Below, one piece after another: positions 9,125 to 17,620 of a stretch of DNA of 20,427 nucleotides (position 1 is the stretch's first letter; every line of letters starts with the position of its first letter). The stretch is from Chara braunii. Its lineage: Eukaryota; Streptophyta; Charophyceae; Charales; Characeae. The DNA lies in the NCBI GenBank assembly GCA_003427395.1, contig BFEA01000112.1, positions 1,132,323-1,152,749 on the forward strand, written 5' to 3'. The notes under the pieces are model-generated. The model did not search any database. It saw only the letters and a list, made by a program, of their open reading frames with translations, and was not told the DNA's origin. A program made the position numbers and the translations under genes.

Positions 9125-9281
9125 AGAGGGGTAAATTTGGCAAAGGATTGCGGAAGGAGGGAAAGAGAAACATGGAGACAGACTTCTTTAGAAAATAATT
9201 TCAAATAAGTTGTAATAACTTAACAAGTTGTAATCGGCACGAAATTGAATGTAATTAAGAAAAGCAGGAAAAAATAGCTAT

Positions 9282-9612
9282 GGGGTTATAGGCTGAAAGA
9301 GGTCTGAAAGTGAATTAAGCCAAAAAGAACTTGGATGAACTAGAAGGCTGAAAAAGAAAAAAAGCAGGGGAAAAAAAAAAAGAATAAAACTTACGCAAGA
9401 CAATTCATCAATCGCCAGAGGCGAGTCAGAGTCGTAAAATGAAGAAGGGGTTTTAGGCTGAAAGATGTCTGAAAGTGAACCAAGGCATAAAGAACTAGGA
9501 TGAACTAGAAGGCTGAAAAAGCAAAAAAGGCAGGGAAAAAAAAATAAAAATAAAACGTACGCAAGACAATTCATCAATCGACAGAGGCGACTCAGAATCG
9601 TAAAATGAAGAA
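9282..9612. repeat. Tandem duplication, two units of about 165 bp
   Basis: Units 9282-9446 and 9447-9612 share GGCTGAAAGA, GATGAACTAGAAGGCTGAAA, an A-rich tract and CGCAAGACAATTCATCAATC. A third unit begins at 9613 and breaks off after a few bases. The long minus-strand ORF here follows the repeat and codes for Phe/Ser-rich sequence without a known domain. Confidence 0.85.
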
Positions 9613-10092
9613 GGGGCGGCCCAGGCAGTATGCCAAGGAGGCAGGGCATGATTTCCTGCCTGGCTGGCCAGAGGGAAGTTTCACCCAAATGGGACAGAAG
9701 GCGCAGGAAAATGCACTCCAAAGGGGCCCCACAAAAAAGAAAGGCACCTCTTATCGCTTAACCCTTACCTACCTGGATGATCCTTTGCCTCCTTCTCCAT
9801 GCGAAAGTGCTGACGGACATGGAGAAGGGAGGAGGGGAAGAGCCACACATCCACACGCATGCACACGGAAGGGCAGAGAAGATTGTAATGAATGCGATTC
9901 GCACGTCGACAGCTGGCAGCGTATTATATAATGCTGGTGGCAGGAAGGAGGCTGGCGTAAAGAAGGAAAACCTGCAATCATCAAGCTGATAAACAAGTGT
10001 CACTTGTGGGACACTGATTTCATCTGCTATAGTGTAAATATAATGTTAATGTAAAACCCTTGTTTTATGCCAAATCTGCAGAATCCAGTGGT
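9613..10092. other. No gene recognised
   Basis: ORFs of up to 108 codons occur on both strands, but none carries a motif, and their composition follows local GA/TC-rich stretches. Confidence 0.4.
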
Positions 10093-10268
10093 CACAATTA
10101 TTGTCATTGTGGTGCTCTTCTGACTCAGCATAGTATGGGTAGATGATGATCTCTACCTAAGCCAGACATACCTAAGCATAGTATGTGTCACTCGATCTTA
10201 CGGCCACAACTATCGTCCTTGTGGTTCTCTTCTGACGCTGGATGGTATGATTAGAGGCGCTCTACCTT
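10093..10268. repeat. Imperfect direct repeat, spacing about 113 bp
   Basis: CACAATTATTGTCATTGTGG followed by CTCTTCTGAC and CTCTACCT (10093-10159) is repeated with changes at 10206-10268. The core unit is about 65 bp. Confidence 0.6.
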
Positions 10269-10367
10269 AAGGTAGACCTCTTTATTCAGCGGGCCCGAGG
10301 TGCCCCCTGGTGTTCCAGAAGGTCACTTCTCTGGGCAACTTGAAACATTCGATTCGCAAAAATAGTG

Positions 10368-10570
10368 GGACCGGTGCCAGGCCTAGTGACACTTCCAATG
10401 CCAGTGCCAGTTCTACCAGTGGCTGTCCCAGTGGCACTTGCAGTGCCAGTTTGACTTCCAGTTCTAGTGCCGGTACCAGTGCGAGTTCCTCCGCCAGGAT
10501 TAGTGATAGTTCCGGTGCGAGTTCCACTTCCAGTGCTAGTTCGGTGCCAATTCCAGTGCCAGTGCCATGC
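10368..10570. repeat. Degenerate hexamer minisatellite (GCCAGT / TTCCAG type)
   Basis: More than 30 loose copies of a six-base unit (GTGCCA, GTTCCA, GTGCGA and similar) fill about 200 bases. All three minus frames and one plus frame stay open, giving Gly/Thr, Ala/Leu or Ser-rich translations. That is what a 6-bp repeat produces, not evidence of a gene. Confidence 0.8.
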
Positions 10571-10785
10571 CAATGCAGCGAGGCATGGGCTCACCACTGT
10601 CAGCTAATCTCTGGCAGGGCAGCAAATATTCAGTGGGCAACACCTCAAGTAGTGTGTCAGTCTGATTGAAAATGTGGCAGTCTTCTTCGTTGTTTTTTTT
10701 ATAACTAAAGCTAGATTCTTCTCTCAATTCCATCTTGCACTCGCTACCTACCTAACACTACTCCTACATCATATTATTATGGGGA

Positions 10786-10808
10786 CCCCCCCCCCCCCCC
10801 CCCCCCCC
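10786..10808. repeat. Poly(C) run, 23 bases
   Basis: An uninterrupted C run follows GGGGA. The sequence before it (about 10690-10785, with TTCTTCTCTCAA and CACTACTCCTA) is related to 15550-15625, so the run lies inside a dispersed repeat. Confidence 0.8.
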
Positions 10809-11724
10809 GTAGCAGCCATCCCTAGTTCACAAGGCCTCCAACGAGGGAACATGCTTGGGCTGTGCCTGACCTGCAGGTGGGCGATACCGGCCAGGGGACA
10901 GCTGGTAGCATCACGGACCATGCCAAGGGATCAATCCCCGCGCCTTCCCTACGAAACATCAGCTGTCTCTGCTCAATGCTGATCGGGGGATCCCGTGATC
11001 TTATCTCGAGGTGGCGGGCGCCAAGCATGCACAGGAAGGTACATTAGGCCGTTTGGGATTGAACCCAAGACCTCCTGAATGCCACTCAGTCCTGGTGGGG
11101 ACTTGGGGGTAAAGGCATTTAACTTTGCCCAGTTGTACATAGCAGCAGCAATATGTGGTGGAGTTTTTAGTGGCTCTCAATGGGAGGAGGTTTGCGTGGT
11201 GGCATTTGGGTCCATTCTCTTCCTTCGTTGAAATTTTATCAGGTTTCGTTCCAAATGGAAGGAAGAGAATGGTACCAGGAAACTCAAGGGAATCCAATAG
11301 GTATCATTCTAAATGGTCGAGGATGACTCCAGGAACACCACCACCCTGTGCCCAAGGCTGTTGCTAGTGCTGTGCCCACGGGTACGAACCCTGCACGCAA
11401 GGGTGTCATCCCTGTGCCTAGGGCTGCTAGCTGTGTGCCTACACTACACGGCCGCTAACCTGATGCCTATGGCTGCCAGCTGCACAAGACTGCTTCAACT
11501 GGTCTCCAAAACCAGGTCTTTATGAACGTGCACGACGCTCAAGGCTGTTCCACCTGCCAAACCTAGCTCGACCTGCACAGCCTGTGTTGAACCCCTCCCC
11601 TTCTGGGATAGCGTCTACCAGCTAAGATGCGGGCCAACTGACCTTTCTTATGGGTGACAAATTTCAATTGCTGTGCTTGAGGAGGTAGAGGGAAATAGGA
11701 AAATGGGAAAAAAAAATTAAAAAA
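10809..11724. other. No gene; degenerate repeats at 11345-11490
   Basis: This is mostly anonymous. 11345-11490 carries loose copies of a TGTGCCTA-GGCTGCTAGC unit. ORFs are short and lack motifs. The A-rich run at 11690-11730 marks the likely 5' break of the LINE fragment that follows. Confidence 0.4.
11045..11100 (-). repeat. Possible tRNA-like (SINE) segment
   Basis: On the minus strand GGACTGAGTGGC resembles an A box and GGGTTCAATCCC resembles a B box, with about 16 bases between. The distance is shorter than in an intact tRNA and no cloverleaf forms, so a decayed SINE is the more likely reading. Confidence 0.3.
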
Positions 11725-12189
11725 ATGAAAACGGAGAAAGAAAGGAGTTTATGTGCAGTCTGTACTGAAGGCTCGGTAGAAGATATAGTCCACTTCCTAG
11801 TCCTCTGTAAAGAAGCATCCGAATATTGGGCGAGAGCGTCTTTACTCTGGGATTCCCTCTTCTCATCCCCCTTCCCCAAACAACCCATTCAACTGCTCCT
11901 CTTGACTAACATCCCTGATCAGGCTCNGAAGGCTGAGAGGACCTGGTTTGAGCTCATCAGAAAGGTAACCCTATGGGTCATATGGAAGGAGAGATGCAGT
12001 CGAACAATTGAAGGACTCTCCAACCCACGGGAGAAAGTATGGATAGAAACTAAAACAATGATTCAAGGAGAGATCCTGTGCAGATGGCAAAAGATCAAGC
12101 GCGCCTGGCCCGAAGACGAAGAACAGCGGAACAAGGAGAGGCAGAGATTCTACAGGACAGGACCTGGTATGCTGGAAACAATGGCATAA
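11725..12189 (+). pseudogene. LINE ORF2 C-terminal fragment (zf-RVT domain)
   Basis: The 154-codon open frame holds C-x2-C-x6-EDIVHFL-x4-C followed by a W-x5-LW segment, the zinc-binding RT-associated (zf-RVT) domain found after the reverse transcriptase in plant L1-type LINEs. A later W-x7-VI-WKER block and a Lys/Arg/Glu-rich tail also fit that family. The RT and endonuclease are absent, as expected for a 5'-truncated insertion. An A-rich run precedes the start, so the first codons may not belong to the element. One undetermined base (11927) changes one residue. The ATG at 11725 is simply the first in frame and is not a proven start. The frame ends in TAA at 12187-12189. Confidence 0.75.
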
Positions 12190-12873
12190 TTCAAATCCAG
12201 AAAGGGATCCCCAACATCAGACGTCGCCGGAAGTTTTAAACATCTCTTAGGCTGCAAGAGGTCAAACATGACCCAGGGGGTGCAGACGACGTGGTAAAGG
12301 AGCTCAAGCCTGACATCACCGGAGACCATGGGGAGAAAAGCCAACGGGTGTTCTTTCTAGGGTCTACGGATCGATCTGACAGATCTGCATTCCAGAGCTG
12401 AGAGGAAAAGTGGGACAAGGCGAGCTGACAGTCTAATGACAACGACCTACCGTCCAAAGGGGGGGCGAAGTGGCTTAAGGAATGGACCAGGTTGGGTAAG
12501 GTCAACAGATGGGTTCTTTCTAGGATCCATTGCTTTATCTGACAGATCTGGACTCCGGATCTGAGAGGAAAGAGAGGGACAGGGCAAGCTGACAGTCAAT
12601 CCTCCCGTAGTGGAGCAATCAATGCTGATCAGGGGTCCTTCGGCCTGACGGAAGGAAGCGTGTGTGATGGGTAATTGTTGTAATGTATTTTGACTTGCCG
12701 GTGGAATAGGAACCGGACTGATGCTCCCCTGCGTGTGTGATGGGTAATTGTTGTAATGTATTTTGACTTGCCGGTGGAATAGGAGCCGGACTGACGCTCC
12801 CCAGAATAGGGGGAGCCAGGTATATTAAAAAAAAAAAAGAAAAAAAAAAGAAAGAAAGAAAGAAAGGAGTTCC
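12190..12873 (+). mobile_element. LINE 3' untranslated region with internal tandem repeats and A-rich tail
   Basis: This follows the LINE ORF directly. It contains two related blocks (12345-12435 and 12510-12600, both with TTCTTTCTAGG, TCTGACAGATCTG and GAGCTGACAGTC-like ends). Next come two 73-bp units (12658-12730, 12731-12802), nearly identical and starting GCGTGTGTGATGGG. It ends with GGTATATT and an A-rich tail (12826-12873) that becomes GAAA repeats. The order ORF, UTR, poly(A) defines the 3' boundary of the insertion. Confidence 0.7.
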
Positions 12874-12957
12874 AGGGTATTTTGTGAATGATCATCATAT
12901 GGGTGTTTATGAAATTGGGTACTTCCGCCCACCACACAATCTCAACAAAAGAAAGAA

Positions 12958-13336
12958 GGGAAAGTTTCAAAATGCCCCTCCGACTTCCATTTATTTGCGG
13001 TATGCCCCTCTGACGGCGGACTTACCGTGTCGTGCCCTCTGGGGCCTCTGAAGTTTCCTGCAGGCCCCTGTCGGTGAGGGGTGCAACTTTCCAGCATGCC
13101 CCTTTGGCTGTTACTCGCGGCCGTTCCCCTGGCCCTGGGAGGGGAGCTACCGGGCCATACTGGAAATTTGGAACCAGTACCGGTGGGGGCATAGTGAACA
13201 TATTTCAGGCCCAAACGATGCCAGGGGGGTTTCAGAAACTTCAATCGTGGTCAGAGGGGCATGACAGGGTAAGTCGGCCGTCAGAGGGGCATACTGCAAA
13301 TAAATGGAAGTCGGAGGGGCATTTCAAAAATTTCCC
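12958..13336. mobile_element. MITE, about 379 bp, with long TIRs and GGGGCA subterminal repeats
   Basis: Both ends read GGGAAA, then an AT-rich spacer, then ATGCCCCTCCGACTTCCATT and TATGCCCCTCTGACGGC. The inverted match extends about 80 bases, with a few changes. The motif TGCCCCTCTG (or its complement) occurs about seven times, clustered near the ends like transposase-binding sites. The plus and minus ORFs inside are mirror products of the TIRs. Confidence 0.75.
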
Positions 13337-13798
13337 AAGCAAGACAAGAGGAAAACCTGACTCCTGAGCCATGCTGTCATATTTAGGTTTTTGGGAGATC
13401 TCCTTGTCAGGTGATTTTGCACTGTCTGAAGATCCAATTGATACATGGCCATTTCTCGATTTATGCATGTCATCCTTGCACAGGGCCATGTTTTTTTTTT
13501 TTTTTTTTTTTAAATGGTCCAATCTATTCGTGGGGAGCAGCACGTGCTGGGAACTAGGCCCGGCGTCCACTCCCCCCGCTGGCCAAAACTCTGTTTTCAG
13601 GTGAGTTAGGATCGTGTTTGGGGGAGGTCGGCGACTATTGTTGGACAAAGGGAAAACGAGCCGACATAAAATAAAAGACTCGGAAAAAAAAAAAAGCAGT
13701 TATGAGCCGTAACTTCAAAAAAAGTGAGCTCGTGGTGCGTATACAGATGTGCCTCCCTGTGGCAGAAAACATCATAAAAGGCGGCGAAATACTGGGGC
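13337..13798. other. No gene; poly(T) at about 13491-13512
   Basis: This anonymous sequence contains a T run of about 22 bases. A stretch near 13700-13740 (GAGCCGTAACTTCAAAAAAA) resembles 8884-8905, so it probably holds a piece of the same dispersed element. Confidence 0.4.
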
Positions 13799-13891
13799 TG
13801 TATCTTCCCATTTTGTAGGGGAGATTCCTTCTCAGTTTGCACATTTGGTGAGCAGTGGAGCCACAGCCCTGTGCAGAACGATGTCCCTGTG

Positions 13892-13931
<40 letters not shown>

Positions 13932-14209
13932 CTTACAGCTGTGCATCTTCCTGTTTTGTAGGGAAGATTCTTTCTTATTTTGCACATTTGGTGGCACTTG
14001 GTGAGCAGTGGAGCCACGGCCCTGTGCAGAACGACGCCCCGGTGCAGAAACGCTCCCGTTTTCTAGGGAAGATCCATTTTTGCTAACAAAAGGCTGTGCA
14101 TCTACCCATTTTCTAGGAAAGATCCATTCTCGTCGCCCTCGCTCCACTACTCACCATATGTGCAAAATGACAATGAATCTTGCGCACGAGAATGGAAAGA
14201 TGCACATCT
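13799..14209. repeat. Cluster of three fold-back repeat units with a long poly(T) run
   Basis: Units at 13799-13860 and 13942-14016 read TTCCCATTTTGTAGGG...TTTGGTGAGCAGTGGAGCC in the plus sense. 14093-14209 contains a further unit arranged as an inverted pair. The 39-base T run at 13893-13931 separates the first two. The units belong to the family at 1149-1237, 7650-7715 and 7835-7896. Confidence 0.7.
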
Positions 14210-15099
14210 ATTTTTCTTTTCTTTTGTGCAGCAGTGAGTACCGGAGCAAGGCCCTTTTGTGCAGAGCGTCTAATACATGCGAGGATGGCGGGATGTGTAG
14301 CAAAAAGAAAGGACAAAAAAGAAAAAAAAAAGGAAAAGAAAACGGCAGGATGAACCCTCTCTCTCTTCTTTTTCTTCTTGCTGTGTGCCAATCTATGGCC
14401 GGCCCTCACTTGAACTACAAGGCAGCAGTACATCTACGGGCGGGGTTTATGCTGGCAGGTCTTAGACCCCTAAAAGGTTGTGGCATTCCCTGCTACCGGT
14501 AGGTAGGTCAGATGCCCACTCTAGACCCCTCAAAGTGCACTACCGGTCCCCCCAAGTTTTCTACGTCCGGGGTAGTGGTGGTGTGAAAATTGAAAGACAA
14601 TTACATCACAGTACATCCCAATCAGACATACCAGGGCCACTACCTGGCTTCGGCTCTGACGGGGGAGGAGGGGTCGGAGTCCTATTGCCCGCACCTCCTC
14701 CTCTGCCCGTGTCTCAGTCCTCTGGTAAGACCTCCGGATTCCATGAACAGAACAGGAAATAAATCCAATTGTAGAAGTAGTGGGAGGTTTTCTAGGTAGG
14801 TGCAGAGTTAAGCCCAACTGGGTGAGGGTATATATTGAATGTGTACATGGAGGTCCACTTGCACTAGGACGGTAGGACCTTTCAACTGGATCTGGCCATA
14901 CTTGTGGAGAGTTTACATCCCGGGAAAGGCGTAGTGTCAATCTGCCGCGATCGATGGTCACATTTCCTCACAATTCTCCTGCGTGAATACGTCGGTTGAA
15001 ATTTCATTCTTTTCTTTTTTTTTTGAAACAAAGAAATGCCTCTCAGTAGCTAAGGACAAGGCCCGGGTGGAAGTCCCACTAGCTTTGTTGAGTTTTCCC
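14210..15099. other. No gene recognised
   Basis: ORFs of 94-164 codons cross the repeats and show no conserved motif. An A-rich/GA stretch lies at 14300-14345. CTAGACCCCT-type blocks with ACCGGT occur near 14461-14545. Confidence 0.4.
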
Positions 15100-15197
15100 C
15101 AACGACTGAATCTGGATGAGGTTGTGGAGATGTGCAGAAATGGCGTTGAGTTTCCTCAACTGCACATCTCCGCAAACACGTCCAGATTCAGTCGTTG
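15100..15197. ncRNA. Near-perfect hairpin; candidate small-RNA precursor
   Basis: Arm 15100-15137 pairs with arm 15160-15197. In total 34 of 38 positions match in register, with 17 unbroken pairs at the base and 11 at the top, and four mismatches in between. The 22-base loop contains a second small stem (TTGAG/CTCAA). Size, stem length and mismatch pattern are those of a plant-type pre-miRNA. A very short MITE is the other explanation. No promoter or expression evidence can be seen. Confidence 0.35.
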
Positions 15198-15810
15198 AGG
15201 CAGTCTGCTCCGAATAATATACTGGGAGCGTTACTCAGGTCCGGATAAAGGTGCTCTCAGGCGTCCAGGCCTGGAAACACCAGAAAACTCGTAGTAATTT
15301 TTTTGCATCTTGAAAGGTAAACTACCACAGCCCTCATGTCTCACCAAACCACCAGTCCTCCCTGCCTCCAGCTCTTCAAAAATTGGACTAGATGATACGG
15401 GTAGCAGGTGATGCTCCCCACCAATAGATGGAGCCCTCTCCCCGAGTGCTAGTGGTGCCTGTTTCTACCAGCACCGCTGGCACTGCAGGAACGCGTTTCT
15501 GAAGGGGAAAAAAAAAAAAAAAAAGAAGAAATGGAAGCGCTACCCTTGTTCTTTTTTTCTTCTCTCAACTTCACGTTTACTACCTATTTACCACTACTCC
15601 TAAGTGTATGCAGGGGACCCCTGCAAGCATAGCTACTTCTCACAATCATAGGGATGCATGTTGCCCCCCTTTACGCCTGATTGACGGTGGTTAGGCAGTA
15701 GGGTGAAGCCGCCGGTGGGGGGACTCGACTAACCCAAAGACCTCGCATTTTGCCAGCAGGTGTCTCCCGTCTACTTCATCCACCACCATCGAGTAACAGT
15801 AGTGTCTGAG
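15198..15810. other. No gene; dispersed-repeat similarity
   Basis: 15545-15625 resembles 10690-10785 (CTTCTCTCAA, CACTACTCCTA, GGGGACCCC). 15320-15360 has AAACCACCAGTCC, a degenerate end of the TTTAAACCACCAGTAC family. A poly(A) run lies at 15509-15525. Confidence 0.4.
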
Positions 15811-15940
15811 GCCAACACTCTCTCACGCACCACATGGCCAACACTCTTCCACACACCACACGGCCAACACTCTCCCACACACCACACGGCCAAGACTCTC
15901 CCACACACCACATGGGCAACACTCTCCCACACACCACACA
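15811..15940. repeat. Minisatellite, five 26-bp units
   Basis: Five head-to-tail units of the type GCCAACACTCTCCCACACAC + CACACG start at 15811, 15837, 15863, 15889 and 15915, with one to three changes each. There are no spacers, so this is not a CRISPR-like array. Confidence 0.9.
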
Positions 15941-16051
15941 CCACATGCCACACACCGCACACAACACAACCACACAACCCACAACACACAACACACAACA
16001 CAACCACACAACCACACAACACACAACACACAACACACAACACACACACAC
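15941..16051. repeat. (CA)-rich simple repeat
   Basis: Variants of CACAACACA continue from the minisatellite. The Cys/Val-rich minus-strand and His/Thr-rich plus-strand ORFs here are by-products of this repeat. Confidence 0.85.
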
Positions 16052-16144
16052 AGGCAACGGCTGCTGCTCAACTCAAAATCTTATGCAACCCAAAAGCTGA
16101 CTGGCCTCAGGTGCCATTCTAGAGTAATTTGCTCCAGTGTTGAG

Positions 16145-16509
16145 TTTTTTGTTTTTTTTTTGTTTTTTTCCTAGGCTACCAGCCGGGCCGCCCGGGTCAC
16201 CCTGTTTTCCCGGGCGGCCCGGCCGTGCAAGGACCAGGGAAGGTCCCAGCCAAAAAAAAAAAAAAATCCAAAAAATCCGGAAAACAAATATGTTATGCAG
16301 AAAAATAAACTGAACAACTTTTGCCTCAGGGTCACATCGAACTGCTGTACCAAATTTATGATACAACTTTAAATTAAAAAATAATTTTTATTTTTCTATT
16401 TCTTTATTTCTTTTGGCCCGGCTGGGCAAGTGGACCCGGGCCACTCTGGTAGCCTAGTTTTTTTTTTTTTTTAGGGCGATGGGCTTGTGAGGTATTATCA
16501 TCGGACTAT
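16145..16509 (-). mobile_element. GC-rich element inserted in copy 1
   Basis: The core 16171-16457 begins CTAGGCTACCA and ends TGGTAGCCTAG, with GC-rich subterminal blocks (CCGGGCC / ACCCGGGCC) and an AT-rich middle. T-rich runs flank both sides. Read on the minus strand, the run at 16145-16170 looks like an A-rich tail. A related end starts the window. The empty site is given by copy 2 at 16761-16969, so the element is a true insertion. Confidence 0.65.
16183..16222. repeat. Perfect 14-bp GC palindrome
   Basis: CCGGGCCGCCCGGG at 16183-16196 and its exact reverse complement at 16209-16222 are separated by 12 bases. It lies inside the GC-rich element and would form a very stable hairpin in RNA or single-stranded DNA. 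In the window-start copy it is degenerate. Confidence 0.8.
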
Positions 16510-16760
16510 TTAGAACCCTGTGAGAACCCCACGTCTTATCTCCGTCCTTCCTCCGTCCTCTTCTGTGCTACAAATAAATGCATAGGTATGAGCATCATTA
16601 AGAGAACAGACAAAATATAAGCTGAAGATCTGAAGAAAATGAACAGGAATATACCTAGCGGCCCCTCAACTCAAAAAAAAAATTGTACTTCGTTCTTTTT
16701 TTTTTTCTTTTTCTTTCTATTTTTTTTAATTATGCCGCGGGTCCCAGACCCCTAAAGTCA

Positions 16761-16969
16761 CAACGTTCTGCAACCCGAATGCTGCCTGGCCTCATTGCCA
16801 TTCTAGAGTAGTCTGCTCCGGTGGTGAGTACTTTAGAACCCTGTGAGAACTCCACCTCCTATTTCCTTTCTCCCTCCTCTTCTGTACTATGAGTAAATGC
16901 ATACAGATGAGCATTATTAAGAGAACAGACAAAATATAAGCTGAAGATCTGAAGAATAATGAGCAGGAA
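16761..16969. repeat. Copy 2 of the dispersed repeat (uninterrupted)
   Basis: It matches both halves of copy 1 without the insertion, with about 15-20% differences by eye. It has no coding capacity. Confidence 0.75.
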
Positions 16970-17198
16970 CCTCCGCTTTTACTCTGCCTCCTTTCATAAT
17001 GTGCAAGTGAGGCACACGGGGATGTCGGCAGCTTGCGCGCAACCACAATCAACATGGCGAGCCATGTACATGAGAGGCACAGTAAGAGGGGAGTTGCAAG
17101 AACATATGAAATGGGTAGTATTGGGTGCCCAAGAAAACCAAAGTGCACACCCTTAAGAAAGGGATTTAAACACTTCTATTTTGCTCCGTGTTGTTTGC

Positions 17199-17206
17199 TA
17201 TAAAAT
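17199..17206 (+). promoter_or_regulatory. TATA-like box upstream of the zinc-finger/protease locus
   Basis: CTATAAAA lies about 300 bases before the proposed ATG at 17507. A match of this length is common by chance in AT-rich sequence, and no initiator or transcript data support it. Confidence 0.2.
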
Positions 17207-17332
17207 TAACTGTTTTGTTGTTGGTTTGTCTCAACTCAAGAAGTGTTTTCGTTGTCTGCAATAGGACTAAAGCTGCTTCGATTTTGGACCTACTCATCTG
17301 GGTGGAATAGGGGCTGTTGTGGTGAAAATTTG

Positions 17333-17334
<2 letters not shown>

Positions 17335-17383
<49 letters not shown>

Positions 17384-17400
17384 CACGCACACATACACAC
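17335..17400. repeat. (CA)n microsatellite
   Basis: A perfect CA run at 17335-17379 is followed by ACGCACGCAC/ACATACAC variants. Plus-strand translation gives a His-Thr string in frame with the downstream gene, which argues for a start after the repeat. Confidence 0.9.
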
Positions 17401-17506
17401 AAGAGACCACCACTCATCGCCTGACACCGATGTTGACCGCAGCCAGCATCAGCCCTCCGCACAATCAAATGCAGATCGCCTGCCCCCCCCTGTTATCCGG
17501 GCTGAA

Positions 17507-17620
17507 ATGGCAGATGCTAATGTCAATACGCCAACTCAGCCAGAGATCATGCCAGCCGCAGTAAACAATGTGAACGTTACCGAAATGGCAGTAAGGGATG
17601 AAGGCCAGCATCCTACCAAT
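17507..17620 (+). CDS. N-terminal leader of the multidomain protein (before the assembly error)
   Basis: I chose the ATG at 17507 (MADANVNTPTQ...) because it is the first methionine after the CA microsatellite. The frame is open further upstream to 17243, but only through a His-Thr string. The 38 codons are rich in Asn, Val, Thr and Pro and resemble no domain. The frame runs into the adapter at 17621. Omitting 17621-17918 continues it directly into the Thr/Val/Ala stretch at 17919 in the same frame. Whether the true start is here or farther upstream is open. Confidence 0.5.

Larger units (their letters stand above)
16078..16649. repeat. Copy 1 of a dispersed repeat, interrupted by an insertion
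   Basis: 16078-16144 matches 16761-16829 (GCAACCC, CTGGCCTCA, GCCATTCTAGAGTA). 16510-16649 matches 16833-16969 (TTAGAACCCTGTGAGAAC, then AAGAGAACAGACAAAATATA). In copy 2 these two parts are adjacent. In copy 1 they are separated by about 365 bases. Confidence 0.75.

Noticed and set aside
9278-9721. 147-codon Phe/Ser-rich minus-strand ORF that looks membrane-like
   Set aside because: It is built from two tandem units and their A-rich tracts; the hydrophobic runs are poly(T)-derived Phe.
10282-10597. Gly/Thr- or Ala/Leu-rich minus-strand ORFs
   Set aside because: The hexamer minisatellite keeps frames open; there is no complexity beyond the repeat.
13032-13367. 111-codon plus ORF and its minus partner
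   Set aside because: Both lie within the MITE and mirror its inverted repeats.
15811-15940. CRISPR-like regular repeats
   Set aside because: The units abut directly, there are no unique spacers, and the setting is eukaryotic.
15771-16071. Cys/Val-rich minus-strand ORFs of 82-93 codons
   Set aside because: They are translations of the 26-bp minisatellite and CA repeat; three overlapping frames are open for the same reason.
17243-17506. Upstream extension of the gene from 17243
   Set aside because: The extension is mostly the CA microsatellite read as His-Thr. The ATG at 17507 is a better start, although the true start is unproven.
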